Of a DNA stretch of 64,000 nucleotides, positions 53,275 to 61,938 are shown in pieces. Each line of letters opens with the position of its first letter. The stretch's first letter is position 1. The notes beneath the pieces are model-generated. The model was not told the origin of the DNA, did no database searches, and worked only from the letters and a program-made list of their open reading frames with translations. The translations under genes were made by a program, and so were the position numbers. The stretch is from Pseudomonadales bacterium (GTDB taxonomy: Bacteria > Pseudomonadota > Gammaproteobacteria > Pseudomonadales > Halieaceae), in the NCBI GenBank assembly GCA_024234675.1, contig JACKNU010000002.1, forward strand, positions 124,001 through 188,000, in the 5' to 3' direction.

Positions 53275-53928
53275 ATGTCTCCCAGTGACACCCGGGGCCC
53301 GCCCGGAGCTCCCAACTACCGCCGGGCCGCCTACCTGACCAGCGCGGCCAAATTCTCCCAGTGCCCGCCCGACGAGGGCTGGGAGGTGGCTTTCGCGGGC
53401 CGCTCCAACGCCGGAAAATCCAGTGCCATCAACAGCTTGACCGGCAACAGCAAGCTAGCCAAAACCTCGCGCACACCGGGCCGGACACAGCTCATCAACT
53501 TCTTTGCCGTCAGCGACAGCCAGCGCCTGGTAGACCTGCCGGGATACGGGTTCGCCAAGGTCCCCCTGGCGGTCAAGCGCGAGTGGACCAGGCAGCTTGA
53601 GACCTATCTGCAACAGCGCCAGTGCCTGCGCGGACTCATCCTGCTGATGGACGTGCGCCACCCCCTGCAGGCTTTCGACCAGCAGATGCTGGATTGGGCG
53701 CTGGCGGCGAGCATGCCGGTGCACATCCTGCTGACCAAGGCCGACAAACTCAAGAAGGGGCCCGCCAGCGCCACCCTGCACAAGGTCAGGGCGCAACTGG
53801 AGCCCCATCGCGAACTGGTCAGCGTGCAGCTGTTTTCCGCGCTGAAACACAGCGGACACGAGCAGTTGCTGGCAGTTTTGAACGCCTGGCTGACAGACGC
53901 CAGCGTCTACGAGGAAAATGACGCATAA
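53275..53928 (+). CDS. engB: ribosome-biogenesis GTPase EngB/YihA
   Basis: A 217-residue TRAFAC GTPase: G1 AGRSNAGKSS, G2/G3 SRTPGRTQLINFF and DLPGYGFAKV, G4 TKADK. The start at 53275 gives MSPSDTRG; a longer frame to 53227 is possible. It acts in assembly of the 50S subunit. The gene faces polA across a 196-base gap that carries a predicted sRNA, the same arrangement as in E. coli (spf) and Pseudomonas (ersA). Confidence 0.95.
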   Translation: MSPSDTRGPPGAPNYRRAAYLTSAAKFSQCPPDEGWEVAFAGRSNAGKSSAINSLTGNSKLAKTSRTPGRTQLINFFAVSDSQRLVDLPGYGFAKVPLAVKREWTRQLETYLQQRQCLRGLILLMDVRHPLQAFDQQMLDWALAASMPVHILLTKADKLKKGPASATLHKVRAQLEPHRELVSVQLFSALKHSGHEQLLAVLNAWLTDASVYEENDA

Positions 53929-53961
53929 AAAAACCGGCTACCGATAGGGGTGGCAGCCGGT
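53927..53961 (-). terminator. rho-independent terminator of the predicted sRNA (or polA)
   Basis: Minus strand: ACCGGCT...AGCCGGT stem (plus 53933-53939 with 53955-53961), extended by a bulged ACC/GGT pairing, followed by seven T (A-run 53927-53933 on plus, overlapping the engB stop). Confidence 0.85.
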
Positions 53962-54045
53962 ACAGATGAAGTCTCTGGGGGATTAGAGACTTGCTCGGGG
54001 TGACGCATTGAAACGTCACCCAAGGGGATGTAGCGCTCGCTACAT
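53927..54045 (-). ncRNA. predicted Spot 42/ErsA-position small RNA
   Basis: Between polA and engB, minus strand, about 115-119 nt. In order from the 5' end: a stem ATGTAGCG/CGCTACAT (plus 54028-54045), a stem GGGTGACG/CGTCACCC with 8-nt loop (53998-54021), a stem AAGTCTCT/AGAGACTT whose loop is AATCCCCC (53969-53992), then a terminator. A sigma-E/AlgU-like promoter lies just upstream. Known facts: spf (Spot 42, 109 nt) in E. coli and the AlgU-dependent ErsA (about 132 nt) in P. aeruginosa occupy this site. The C-rich loop would suit pairing with SD sequences. No transcript evidence; sequence similarity to ErsA was not tested. Confidence 0.7.
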
Positions 54046-54049
54046 ACAC

Positions 54050-54076
54050 TCTGACCAGGGCTCCGCTGGATAGTTC
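54050..54076 (-). promoter_or_regulatory. sigma-E/AlgU-like promoter of the predicted sRNA
   Basis: Minus strand GAACTA (plus 54071-54076), 16-base spacer, TCAGA (plus 54050-54054). This follows the GAACTT-N16-TCTGA pattern of sigma-E/AlgU. Predicted transcription start near 54044. Confidence 0.6.
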
Positions 54077-54124
54077 AGTCCGTGGCAAAAAAATTTGCCC
54101 CCGGAATTGGATGGGTACGGCGGC

Positions 54125-56848
54125 CTAGTGTGCCTCATCCCAGTTGCGACCGGCACCGGACTCGACCAGCAGCGGTACCTTGAGCTCCGCGGCAGCGGAC
54201 ATCAGCGCGCAGATTTTCTGGCTGACGGTACCCACCTCCCCGACCGCCACTTCGAACACCAGTTCATCGTGTACCTGCATTATCATGCGGGCGTCGACCT
54301 CGGCTGACTGCAACCACCCGTCCACCGCCAGCATGGCCCGCTTGATGATATCCGCGGCGGTTCCCTGCATGGGCGCGTTGATGGCGGTGCGCTCGGCTGC
54401 CTGGGCCCGCATCTTGTTGCGCGCATTGATCTCCGGCAGGTGCAGGCGCCGGCCGAACAGGGTCTCGACATAGCCCTGCTCCCGGGCCAGCGCCCGGGTT
54501 CTGTCCATATACTCCTGCACTCCCGGGTAGCGCTGGAAGTAACGCTCTATGTATTGCTGTGCCTCGCCGCGACCCAGGTGCAACTGCTTCGCCAGGCCGA
54601 AGGCCGACATGCCGTAGATCAGGCCGAAGTTGATGGCCTTGGCCTTGCGCCGCTGGTCGCCGCTCACCTCGTCCAGGCCGACCTCGAACACCTCCGCCGC
54701 GGTCGCCCGGTGCACGTCCAGGCCCTCTTTGAACGCCTTCAGCAGCCCCTCGTCCCCGGACAGGTGCGCCATGATCCGCAGTTCGATCTGGGAATAATCG
54801 GCCGCCACGATGCTGTACCCGTCGGGGGCGATGAACGCCTGCCGGATGCGCCTGCCCTCCTCCGTGCGGATAGGGATATTTTGCAGGTTGGGGTCCGACG
54901 AGGACAGCCGGCCGGTGGCGGCCACCGCCTGGTGGTAGGAGGTGTGAACCCGACCGGTGCGGGGATTGATCATCTCCGGCAGCTTGTCTGTGTAGGTGGA
55001 CTTGAGCTTGCTCAGGCTGCGGTACTCCAGCAGCAGTTTCGGCAAAGGGTAGTCCAGGGCCAGCTCCGCCAGCACGTCCTCCGCGGTGGAAGGCGCCCCG
55101 GTGGGCGTCTTCTTGATGACCGGCAGCTCCAGCTTCTCGAACAGGATCTGTCCCAGCTGTTTGGGGGAGCCGAGATTGAACTCCTCTCCGGCCAGTTCGT
55201 AAGCCCTCCCCTGCAGCTCCTGCAAGCGCTGCCCCAACTCGCCGCTCTGGGCCAGCAATAATTCCCGCGAGATCAGCGCTCCCTGGCGCTCGATTCGCGA
55301 CAACACGGGCACCAGCGGCATCTCGATATCGGTCAACACCGAGGCCAGGGCTCCCTCGCTTTCCACCCGGGGCCAGAGTGTGCGGTGCAGGCGCAGGGTG
55401 ATGTCCGCGTCCTCGGCGGCGTAGGGCCCGGCGTCCTCCACCTTGATCTGGTTGAACGTCAGCTGCTTGGCGCCCTTGCCGGCAATATCCTCGAAGTGAA
55501 TGGTCTTGCAGCCCAGGTACTTCAGGGCGAGGCTGTCCATGTCGTGCCGGGTGGCGGTGGAGTCCAGCACATAGGACTCCAGCATCGTGTCGAAACGTAT
55601 GCCGCGCAGCGTTATGTCGTGATTGGCGAGCACACTGCTGTCGTACTTCAGGTTCTGGCCGACTTTCGCCCTGTTGGCGTCTTCCAGCAACGGTTGCAGC
55701 CGGGCCAGCACCCTGGCTCGGTCCAGCTGCGCGGGGGCGCCCAGGTAATCGTGGGCCAGCGGCACATAGGCCGCCCGCCCGGGCTCGACCGCGAAGGACA
55801 CCCCTACTATTTGCGCCTCCATGTAGTTCAGGCTGGTGGTCTCGGTATCGAATGCGAACAGCTCGGCCCGCTGCAGTTGCTCCAGCCAGCTGTCCAGCTC
55901 CTGCGCGGTGGTGACGATCTCGTACTCGGCGGACACCGCGTCCAGCGGCGCCACGGCCTCGCCCTCCTCCGCGTCCAGCAACTCTTCCAGCCAGGCCCTG
56001 AATTCCATGCTGGTGTACCACTCGATCAGTTGCCTGCGGTCGGGCTCGGCGTTGTGCAACTGCCCGGGAGTCACGTCCAGCTCGACGTCGGTCTTGATGG
56101 TCGCCAGGGCGTAGGACATGTAGGCCCTGTCTTTTTCAGCCTCCAGTTTGGCGGCCATGCTTTTGGCGCCCCGAAAAGACAACTCCCCCACCCTGTCCAG
56201 GTTCGCGTAGAGCTGGTCAAGGCTGCCCAGACCCTGTAACAGGGCCCGGGCGGTCTTTTCGCCCACGCCGGCCACCCCGGGAATATTGTCCGACTTGTCC
56301 CCCATCAGGGCCAACAGATCAATCACCAGGGCCGGGGGTATGCCGAATTTTTCCTCCACGCCCGCTGCATCCAGCACGGAACCCGTCATTGTGTTCACCA
56401 GGGTAATGTGCTCGTCCACCAGCTGGGCCATGTCCTTGTCGCCGGTGGAAATCACCACCGGCAGGCCCCTGGCGGCGGCCTGCCTGGCGAGTGTGCCGAT
56501 GACATCATCCGCCTCGACGCCCTCCACGCACAGCAGCGGCAGTCCCATCGCCCGCACGATGCCGTGAATCGGCTCAATCTGTTCACGCAACTCCTCCGGC
56601 ATGGGTGGGCGCTGGGCCTTGTACTCGGGAAACATGTCGTCGCGGAAGGTCTTGCCCTTGGCGTCGAAGACCACGGCCACCGGGCTGCCCGGGTAGTCCT
56701 TGCACAGGCGGCGCAACATGCTGATCACGCCCTTTACCGCGCCGGTGGCCTGGCCGGAGGAGTTGGTGAGGGGGGGCAGGGCATGGAAGGCGCGATACAG
56801 GTAGGACGAACCGTCGACCAGCACCAGGGGGACGAGCTTATTTGACAT
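54125..56848 (-). CDS. polA: DNA polymerase I
   Basis: A 907-residue three-domain polymerase. The 5' nuclease domain (1 to about 290) has VDGSSYLYRAFHAL and GDKSDNIPGVAGVG; the 3'-5' exonuclease is complete, with FAFDTETTSL at its start; the polymerase domain has DYSQIELRIMAHLSGDE (motif A), RRKAKAINFGLIYGMSAFG (O helix) and QVHDELVFEV (motif C). Start at ATG 56848. It fills gaps and removes RNA primers. A 156-base gap separates it from the SCO gene. Confidence 0.97.
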   Translation of the reverse strand: MSNKLVPLVLVDGSSYLYRAFHALPPLTNSSGQATGAVKGVISMLRRLCKDYPGSPVAVVFDAKGKTFRDDMFPEYKAQRPPMPEELREQIEPIHGIVRAMGLPLLCVEGVEADDVIGTLARQAAARGLPVVISTGDKDMAQLVDEHITLVNTMTGSVLDAAGVEEKFGIPPALVIDLLALMGDKSDNIPGVAGVGEKTARALLQGLGSLDQLYANLDRVGELSFRGAKSMAAKLEAEKDRAYMSYALATIKTDVELDVTPGQLHNAEPDRRQLIEWYTSMEFRAWLEELLDAEEGEAVAPLDAVSAEYEIVTTAQELDSWLEQLQRAELFAFDTETTSLNYMEAQIVGVSFAVEPGRAAYVPLAHDYLGAPAQLDRARVLARLQPLLEDANRAKVGQNLKYDSSVLANHDITLRGIRFDTMLESYVLDSTATRHDMDSLALKYLGCKTIHFEDIAGKGAKQLTFNQIKVEDAGPYAAEDADITLRLHRTLWPRVESEGALASVLTDIEMPLVPVLSRIERQGALISRELLLAQSGELGQRLQELQGRAYELAGEEFNLGSPKQLGQILFEKLELPVIKKTPTGAPSTAEDVLAELALDYPLPKLLLEYRSLSKLKSTYTDKLPEMINPRTGRVHTSYHQAVAATGRLSSSDPNLQNIPIRTEEGRRIRQAFIAPDGYSIVAADYSQIELRIMAHLSGDEGLLKAFKEGLDVHRATAAEVFEVGLDEVSGDQRRKAKAINFGLIYGMSAFGLAKQLHLGRGEAQQYIERYFQRYPGVQEYMDRTRALAREQGYVETLFGRRLHLPEINARNKMRAQAAERTAINAPMQGTAADIIKRAMLAVDGWLQSAEVDARMIMQVHDELVFEVAVGEVGTVSQKICALMSAAAELKVPLLVESGAGRNWDEAH

Positions 56849-57004
56849 AATCGACTTCCATTTTAGAACTCACTGGAGAGCTGGGCCTGACCAGGGCAGC
56901 TCAGCAGCGACTTGCCACCGCGCCCGGAGGGCGCTGCCAAACCTGGCTGCCGGGCCACAGCGACACCCGAGGCCCAAGTAGGCACTTACTCCCAATACGC
57001 ACTC

Positions 57005-57682
57005 TTAGTGTTGGGCGTCCCACATCGCCCGGGCAGAGCGATAGGTGAGCTTCATCTTGGCCAGGTCCAGGGGCGGCTTGAAGAAGCCGTGGTAATCCCC
57101 CCTGGGATTTATCAGTACCACATTAGCACTGTGGTCGACCAGGTAATCCTCGCCCTGGCCCGGAACCTTGCGAAACGGGGTGTTGAGCGCCGTGGCGAAG
57201 CGGTGGATATCGAGAAATTCCCCGGTTACGCCCAGGAAGTCGGGGTTGAAGAAGGGCACGTAAGCCGCCAGCTGTTCCACGGTATCCCGGGCCGGATCCA
57301 CCGTCACCATAACGACCTGGGTATCGTCCCCCTCGGTGCCCTCCAGTTGGCCCATCAGCTGGTTGAGGAAACTCATGGTGGTGGGGCAGACATCCGGGCA
57401 ATAGCTGAAGCCGAAAAAGACCAGGGTCCAGTGACCCTCCAGGCGCTTGCGGGTAAAGGCTTCACCGTTGTGATCAGTTAGCGCCAACTCACCAAAATTG
57501 CGGGGTGTTTCCAGGAGATAGAGGCCATTTATCTTCATTTCCGTGGCGGTCATGATACGCGGCTGCTGGATTCGGTACACGAAGCCGGCCACCACCACGA
57601 CCATGAACGCCACGATAGCGGCTACGGTGATCCTGACGCCGCGAGTCTGCGGCCTGGCGGCGGGGTTTGATGAGTTCGTCAC
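57005..57682 (-). CDS. SCO1/SenC-family copper chaperone
   Basis: A 225-residue membrane-anchored thioredoxin-fold protein. One N-terminal segment (ITVAAIVAFMVVVVAGFVY), then the copper-binding FGFSYCPDVCP (CxxxC) and a distal His in YLVDHSANVVLI. It delivers copper to the CuA site of oxidase subunit II. Its start overlaps the end of cyoE by four bases; last gene of the oxidase run. Confidence 0.93.
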   Translation of the reverse strand: MTNSSNPAARPQTRGVRITVAAIVAFMVVVVAGFVYRIQQPRIMTATEMKINGLYLLETPRNFGELALTDHNGEAFTRKRLEGHWTLVFFGFSYCPDVCPTTMSFLNQLMGQLEGTEGDDTQVVMVTVDPARDTVEQLAAYVPFFNPDFLGVTGEFLDIHRFATALNTPFRKVPGQGEDYLVDHSANVVLINPRGDYHGFFKPPLDLAKMKLTYRSARAMWDAQH

Positions 57683-58593
57683 AGTCTGGCAACCGGAAAA
57701 AGGTAGTGGTCCATGAGCATGATAAGGAACAGGGCCATGAGGTAAATGATGGAGTAGCGAAAGGTCTCCATGGGCGCGTTGGGATTCCTGTCCCGCAACA
57801 ATTCAATCGCCCAGTACAGGAAACCGCCCCCCAGCACCACCGCGCCCAGCAGGTAGAGCGGGCCGCTCAGGCGCGTGACAAAGGGCAACAGGGTAATCAG
57901 GAACATGATCACCGTGTACAGCAGGATATGCAACTTGGTAAATGCCACGCCGTGGGTCACTGGCAGCATGGGAATATCGACCGAGGCATATTCCTCCCGC
58001 CGGTGTATCGCCAGCGCCCAGAAATGCGGCGGCGTCCAGGCAAAAATAATCAGCACCAGCAGCAGGGCGTGGCCGTCTATCTGGCCGGTCACCGCAGTCC
58101 AGCCCAGCAGCGGCGGGGCGGCACCGGCCAGCCCGCCAATAACAATATTCTGGGGAGTCGCGCGCTTGAGGAACATGGTATAGACCACGGCGTAACCCAG
58201 CAGGGAGGCAAACGTCAGCCAGGCGGTGAGGGCGTTTACCCACAGCAACAGGATTGCCATGCCCAGGCCGCCGGTGACCGCGGCGAAAATGGCCGCCTGC
58301 CGCGGCCCCACCCGGCCCTGGGCCACCGGCCGCTTGTGGGTGCGGGACATCTGCCGGTCTATGCGCTGGTCCACAAGGTGGTTGATGGTGGCCGCGGACC
58401 CGGCACACAGGGCTATGCCGAGGTTGCCCAGGATCAGTACATTGAGCGGCACCATGCCGGGCACCGCCATGAACATGCCGATGGCCGCGGTGAGTATCAT
58501 CAGCAGCACCACGTTGGGCTTGGTCAGCTCCTTGTAATCCCGCCAGGTCGCCCTGGACATCTTCTGTGTAGCCGTCATAAGTTGTTCACCCAC
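57679..58593 (-). CDS. cyoE: haem o synthase (protohaem farnesyltransferase)
   Basis: A 304-residue UbiA-fold prenyltransferase with nine hydrophobic segments. The Asp-rich prenyl-diphosphate sites are NHLVDQRIDRQMSRTHKRP and the loop before SVDIPMLPV (YASVDIPMLP). It farnesylates haem b to haem o, the precursor of haem a. It overlaps the upstream CxxxC-protein gene by eight bases. The haem a synthase gene (ctaA) that usually stands next to it is absent. Confidence 0.94.
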   Translation of the reverse strand: MGEQLMTATQKMSRATWRDYKELTKPNVVLLMILTAAIGMFMAVPGMVPLNVLILGNLGIALCAGSAATINHLVDQRIDRQMSRTHKRPVAQGRVGPRQAAIFAAVTGGLGMAILLLWVNALTAWLTFASLLGYAVVYTMFLKRATPQNIVIGGLAGAAPPLLGWTAVTGQIDGHALLLVLIIFAWTPPHFWALAIHRREEYASVDIPMLPVTHGVAFTKLHILLYTVIMFLITLLPFVTRLSGPLYLLGAVVLGGGFLYWAIELLRDRNPNAPMETFRYSIIYLMALFLIMLMDHYLFPVARL

Positions 58594-59245
58594 CGGAATT
58601 CTTCAGCAGGAATTTCAGGTCCGCGATCACTTCCTTGTAAGACGTATCGGCATTGTACGTCATCATGACCCAACCTGCCGGGTCCACCAGGTACCAACTG
58701 CCGGGATCTGCCCTGCTTTCCGGAAACAGGGCCGCCAGCTCCCCGGGGCCGGTCTGCAGGGCGCGCAGGCCGCGATGCTCGCTGGCCAGGTAGCTGTTGA
58801 AATCTGCCGGCAGCGGATGTTCATCACTCAACGCCGCCACCGCCAGGTCGGTATCCCCGACCGGGCTGTCGCTGATATAGATGCGCCGCACCCGGTTGAA
58901 TTCCTTGCCCAACGCCACGTGTATCTGCCGGGTGAGGTACAGCTTTTCTTCACAGGCACTGTCGCACTCGACACCGGCGCTGGCTACCAGCAGCGCCCAC
59001 TTGGGTTCCATGTCCCGGTACAGGAAGGGCCGGCCCCGCTGGTCGACCAGGGGATAATCATCCAGCTGGCGGGGGGGCTGGATCAGGGTACCCCGATTGG
59101 CTGTACCCAGCGCCCCCACCAGGTCCAGGTCGCCGTGCACCACGAAGTACCACAACCAGGTGGCACCCAGGATCATCGTAACGGGAAGGCCGGCTATCAG
59201 AAGCAGTACCATCCGGTTCTTGCTGACCTGTGAGGAGTCCTGCAT
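58586..59245 (-). CDS. oxidase-cluster membrane protein with CxxxC motif
   Basis: A 219-residue protein with one N-terminal segment (MVLLLIAGLPVTMILGATWLWYF) and a soluble domain. The stretch WALLVASAGVECDSACEEK has a CxxxC like SCO proteins (CPDVC), and the following RRIYISDSP and WYLVDPAGWVMMTY fit a thioredoxin-like fold. It corresponds to the uncharacterised gene between surf1 and ctaA in pseudomonad oxidase clusters. A copper or thiol role in oxidase assembly is inferred. Confidence 0.65.
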   Translation of the reverse strand: MQDSSQVSKNRMVLLLIAGLPVTMILGATWLWYFVVHGDLDLVGALGTANRGTLIQPPRQLDDYPLVDQRGRPFLYRDMEPKWALLVASAGVECDSACEEKLYLTRQIHVALGKEFNRVRRIYISDSPVGDTDLAVAALSDEHPLPADFNSYLASEHRGLRALQTGPGELAALFPESRADPGSWYLVDPAGWVMMTYNADTSYKEVIADLKFLLKNSGG

Positions 59246-59251
59246 AACGCT

Positions 59252-60013
59252 TTACTCTTTTCCGATTGACTTCAACAGTTGCCAGATATTACTGCTGCGC
59301 AGCAGGTAGAAAACAAACAACACCGCCGCCATGGTAAACCACTGGGCGGCGTAGGCGCGGTGCTTTTCAGGGCTGACATTGACCACCTGCCAGTCGACCT
59401 CCAGGGCGCCGGGTTGCCCCTGGGCCAGCCGCACCGGAAACGGAAAAACCGGGCCGGCCTCCAGCTCCGCCAGCGCCGCCGCCAACTTGTCCATCTCGAT
59501 GGCCTGCAGCAGCTTCGGCCAGCCCGGCTGCAGCTGCTGTTCCGCAAGCAGGTAGGGTGCTCCGGGGGCGACGTACACAGTGCCGGCTACGGCAACCTCG
59601 CCGGAAATGGACGGTACCCGGGGCAACTCCAGGCGGGCCGGGTCACCGGCTATCCAGCCGCGGTTCACCAGCACCAGGCCATCGCCAGTGTCCAGCTGCA
59701 TAATACCCAGTACCTCATAGCCGAAACGGCCCCCGAGGATGCGGTTGTCCAGCAGGAAATACTCCTTGTCCAGAAAATGGCCACGCATACTCACGGAACG
59801 ATAGGCAAGCTCCCCGGCAGGGGCATCCCACAGCCCGATGACGGGCACCGGCGCCTGCTGCTGGCGTGCCTCCCAGGCCGCTGACAGCTCTGCCTTCTCG
59901 CTGGCGCGTTGCAACTGCCAAAAGCCCAGTGCGACCAGCAGCGGCAATAATATCGCCGACAGCAGCGTAATGCGCCATTCGGGATCGAAGCTGAATCCTC
60001 GGGGCGCGGTCAT
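59252..60013 (-). CDS. SURF1-family oxidase assembly protein
   Basis: A 253-residue protein with transmembrane segments at both ends and the SURF1 signatures LGFWQLQRASEK near the N-terminus, VLVNRGWIAGD in the middle and AQWFTMAAVLFVFYL at the C-terminus. SURF1 helps insert haem a into subunit I. ATG 60013 is preferred to the ATG at 60034 (MGRNRPGM). Confidence 0.9.
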   Translation of the reverse strand: MTAPRGFSFDPEWRITLLSAILLPLLVALGFWQLQRASEKAELSAAWEARQQQAPVPVIGLWDAPAGELAYRSVSMRGHFLDKEYFLLDNRILGGRFGYEVLGIMQLDTGDGLVLVNRGWIAGDPARLELPRVPSISGEVAVAGTVYVAPGAPYLLAEQQLQPGWPKLLQAIEMDKLAAALAELEAGPVFPFPVRLAQGQPGALEVDWQVVNVSPEKHRAYAAQWFTMAAVLFVFYLLRSSNIWQLLKSIGKE

Positions 60014-60083
60014 GCCGGGCCTGTTTCGCCCCAACAGGCCTGTGCTGGTTTATACTGCGCGGGTATACCGCCGGAGATATCCA

Positions 60084-60338
60084 TTGTTAAAAGCTGCGAT
60101 TGTACTGTTGATGCTGGCATTGCTTGCCAGCCTGGGGAGCGGTTTCTACTTCCTGATGAAAGACCAGGGAGACAAAACCAAGCGGCGCACCCTGCACTCC
60201 CTGGGTGTGCGCCTGGCACTGGCTGTCGGTCTTGCGGGTCTGATTCTGTACGGCGTTGCCACCGGCCAGTTGGGGCACAGGAACCCCTGGGATGCCGGGC
60301 CAAAGCCCAGTGCAACCCAGGAGCCTGCCGCCGAGTAG
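60084..60338 (+). CDS. DUF2909 twin-transmembrane protein
   Basis: An 84-residue protein with two hydrophobic segments (about 3-25 and 44-62) flanking a basic loop (DKTKRRTLHSLGVR), the DUF2909 pattern. The start is TTG 60084 after GGAGATATCCA; the frame stays open upstream, but there it is antisense to surf1. It is nested between surf1 and coxC on the opposite strand, its usual place. Probably oxidase assembly; function unknown. Confidence 0.85.
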   Translation: MLKAAIVLLMLALLASLGSGFYFLMKDQGDKTKRRTLHSLGVRLALAVGLAGLILYGVATGQLGHRNPWDAGPKPSATQEPAAE

Positions 60339-60348
60339 CGTACGCTAC
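60335..60348. repeat. 14-base palindrome at the junction of two stop codons
   Basis: GTAGCGTACGCTAC is a perfect palindrome holding the TAG stop of the DUF2909 gene and the TAG stop of coxC on the other strand. Confidence 0.6.
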
Positions 60349-61319
60349 AGGATATACACGAACAGGAACAGGAATACCCAGACCACGTCCACAAAGTGCC
60401 AGTACCAGCTTGAAGCTTCAAAGCCAAAGTGGTCATCGGCGGTGAACTGCTTGCCAACCACCGAGCGCAACAACTGGATCAGCAGCATGGTCATGCCCAT
60501 GAACACATGGAATCCGTGGAAACCGGTCAGCATGAAGAACGTCGAACCGTAAATGCCCGCATTCAGGGTCAGGCCGTACTCGACGTAGGCCTCGTGGTAC
60601 TCCATGTACTGCAGGCCAAGGAATATCATACCCAGGAGCACGGTCACCGCCAGCCAGAAATTAAACTTGCTGCGGTTGCCGTTCAAAATACCCATATGCG
60701 CCAGGTGGCAGGTAAAGCTGGATGACAGCAGCACCAGGGTGTTCCACAGCGGCAGCCACGCCCACCAGGCGTGCGCATCGTTGAAAGACAGGCTGGTATT
60801 CGCGCTGGTGAAGCTGCCGTTATTCGCTATCAGCTGGGCGCCGGCCCCGCCAACGGCTTCCTGGGGTGTCTGCATCAGCGGCCAGCTGAAGCTGAACCCT
60901 TCCCACAGCAGGCCGTTCATGCGGCCGCCTTCACCCTCTCCGGCCAGCCAGGGACCAACCAGCACACGCACATAGAAGAGGGCGCCGAAGAAGGCGAAGA
61001 AGAACATCACCTCGGAGAAAATGAACCAGAACATACCCAGCACATAGGATTTCTTCAGCTGGGCGCTGTTCATGCCCGCGATATTTTCCTTGATGGTGAT
61101 GCGGAACCAGTTGAACAGCGTGGCGATAAAGAAGAACAATCCCAGCAGGAAAATTGTCCAGGAACTGGTCTCCTGGCCGGGATCGCCAAAAGTCATGTCA
61201 TTCATGATGCTGGCAGCACCGAAAATGCTCAGGACCAGGCCGATGGTGGCGCATACTGCCAGCTTGCTCTTCTCGGGTACGTAATACTTTGCGTACTCTG
61301 TGGAAGTCTGACTTGTCAT
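60345..61319 (-). CDS. coxC: cytochrome c oxidase subunit III
   Basis: A 324-residue seven-segment membrane protein. Typical parts are FWFIFSEVMFFFAFFGALFY with the conserved Glu, WNTLVLLSSSFTCHLAH, and TGFHGFHVFMGMTML, and the C-terminal WYWHFVDVVWVFLF. An insert of about 40 residues (EGEGGRMNGLLWEGF...) follows helix III. Part of the aa3-type oxidase with coxA and coxB. Confidence 0.95.
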   Translation of the reverse strand: MTSQTSTEYAKYYVPEKSKLAVCATIGLVLSIFGAASIMNDMTFGDPGQETSSWTIFLLGLFFFIATLFNWFRITIKENIAGMNSAQLKKSYVLGMFWFIFSEVMFFFAFFGALFYVRVLVGPWLAGEGEGGRMNGLLWEGFSFSWPLMQTPQEAVGGAGAQLIANNGSFTSANTSLSFNDAHAWWAWLPLWNTLVLLSSSFTCHLAHMGILNGNRSKFNFWLAVTVLLGMIFLGLQYMEYHEAYVEYGLTLNAGIYGSTFFMLTGFHGFHVFMGMTMLLIQLLRSVVGKQFTADDHFGFEASSWYWHFVDVVWVFLFLFVYIL

Positions 61320-61363
61320 CTCTTCTTCTCCGTTGTGGTTACGCGGACTCCCTGACCCGCGTA

Positions 61364-61924
61364 TCAGCGTGTGGCGACAGCGCCGCTCGCCATATCTGTT
61401 ACATCAAAAATCGTGTAGGACAGGGTAATGGTCTTGATATCCCTGGGCAGGTCCCGGTCGATGATGAACTGCAGGGGCATTTCCGCCGCGGCGCCACCTT
61501 CCAGGGGCTGCTGGTTAAAACAAAAACACTCTGTCTTGTGAAAATACTCGGCCGCCCTGGCCGGGGATACGCTGGGTATCGCTTGGGCCACCATCGCCTT
61601 CGGCAACGGGTTGCGCGCGTGGAACAGGGTATCGTTGACGGCACCCGGGTGCACTTTCATTACCGCGGTAGTGGGTCCGAACTCCCAGGGCATACCCTCG
61701 TTATTGGTCGCCACGAACTGGATGGATACCACCCGACTCTCATCGACTCCCGCCTGTACCGAAGTGTAGGCCTCGCCGCTGGTTTTGCCGTTGATGCCCA
61801 GGGCGTCACAGAGCACGTTGTACAGCGGCACCATGACCACGAACACAAACGCAAACATGGCAATCGCTACCGTGACCAGCTTGATCACGGTATCGATTGC
61901 GGGGTTGGCAGTGAATCGGATCAC
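61364..61924 (-). CDS. ctaG: cytochrome c oxidase assembly protein CtaG/Cox11
   Basis: A 186-residue Cox11 protein: one N-terminal membrane segment and a periplasmic domain with the copper ligand motif CFCFNQQPL and the family segment VNDTLFHARNPL. It supplies CuB to subunit I. It lies 14 bases after coxA and 44 before coxC. Confidence 0.94.
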   Translation of the reverse strand: MIRFTANPAIDTVIKLVTVAIAMFAFVFVVMVPLYNVLCDALGINGKTSGEAYTSVQAGVDESRVVSIQFVATNNEGMPWEFGPTTAVMKVHPGAVNDTLFHARNPLPKAMVAQAIPSVSPARAAEYFHKTECFCFNQQPLEGGAAAEMPLQFIIDRDLPRDIKTITLSYTIFDVTDMASGAVATR

Positions 61925-61938
61925 GGGCGGCGTTCCCC

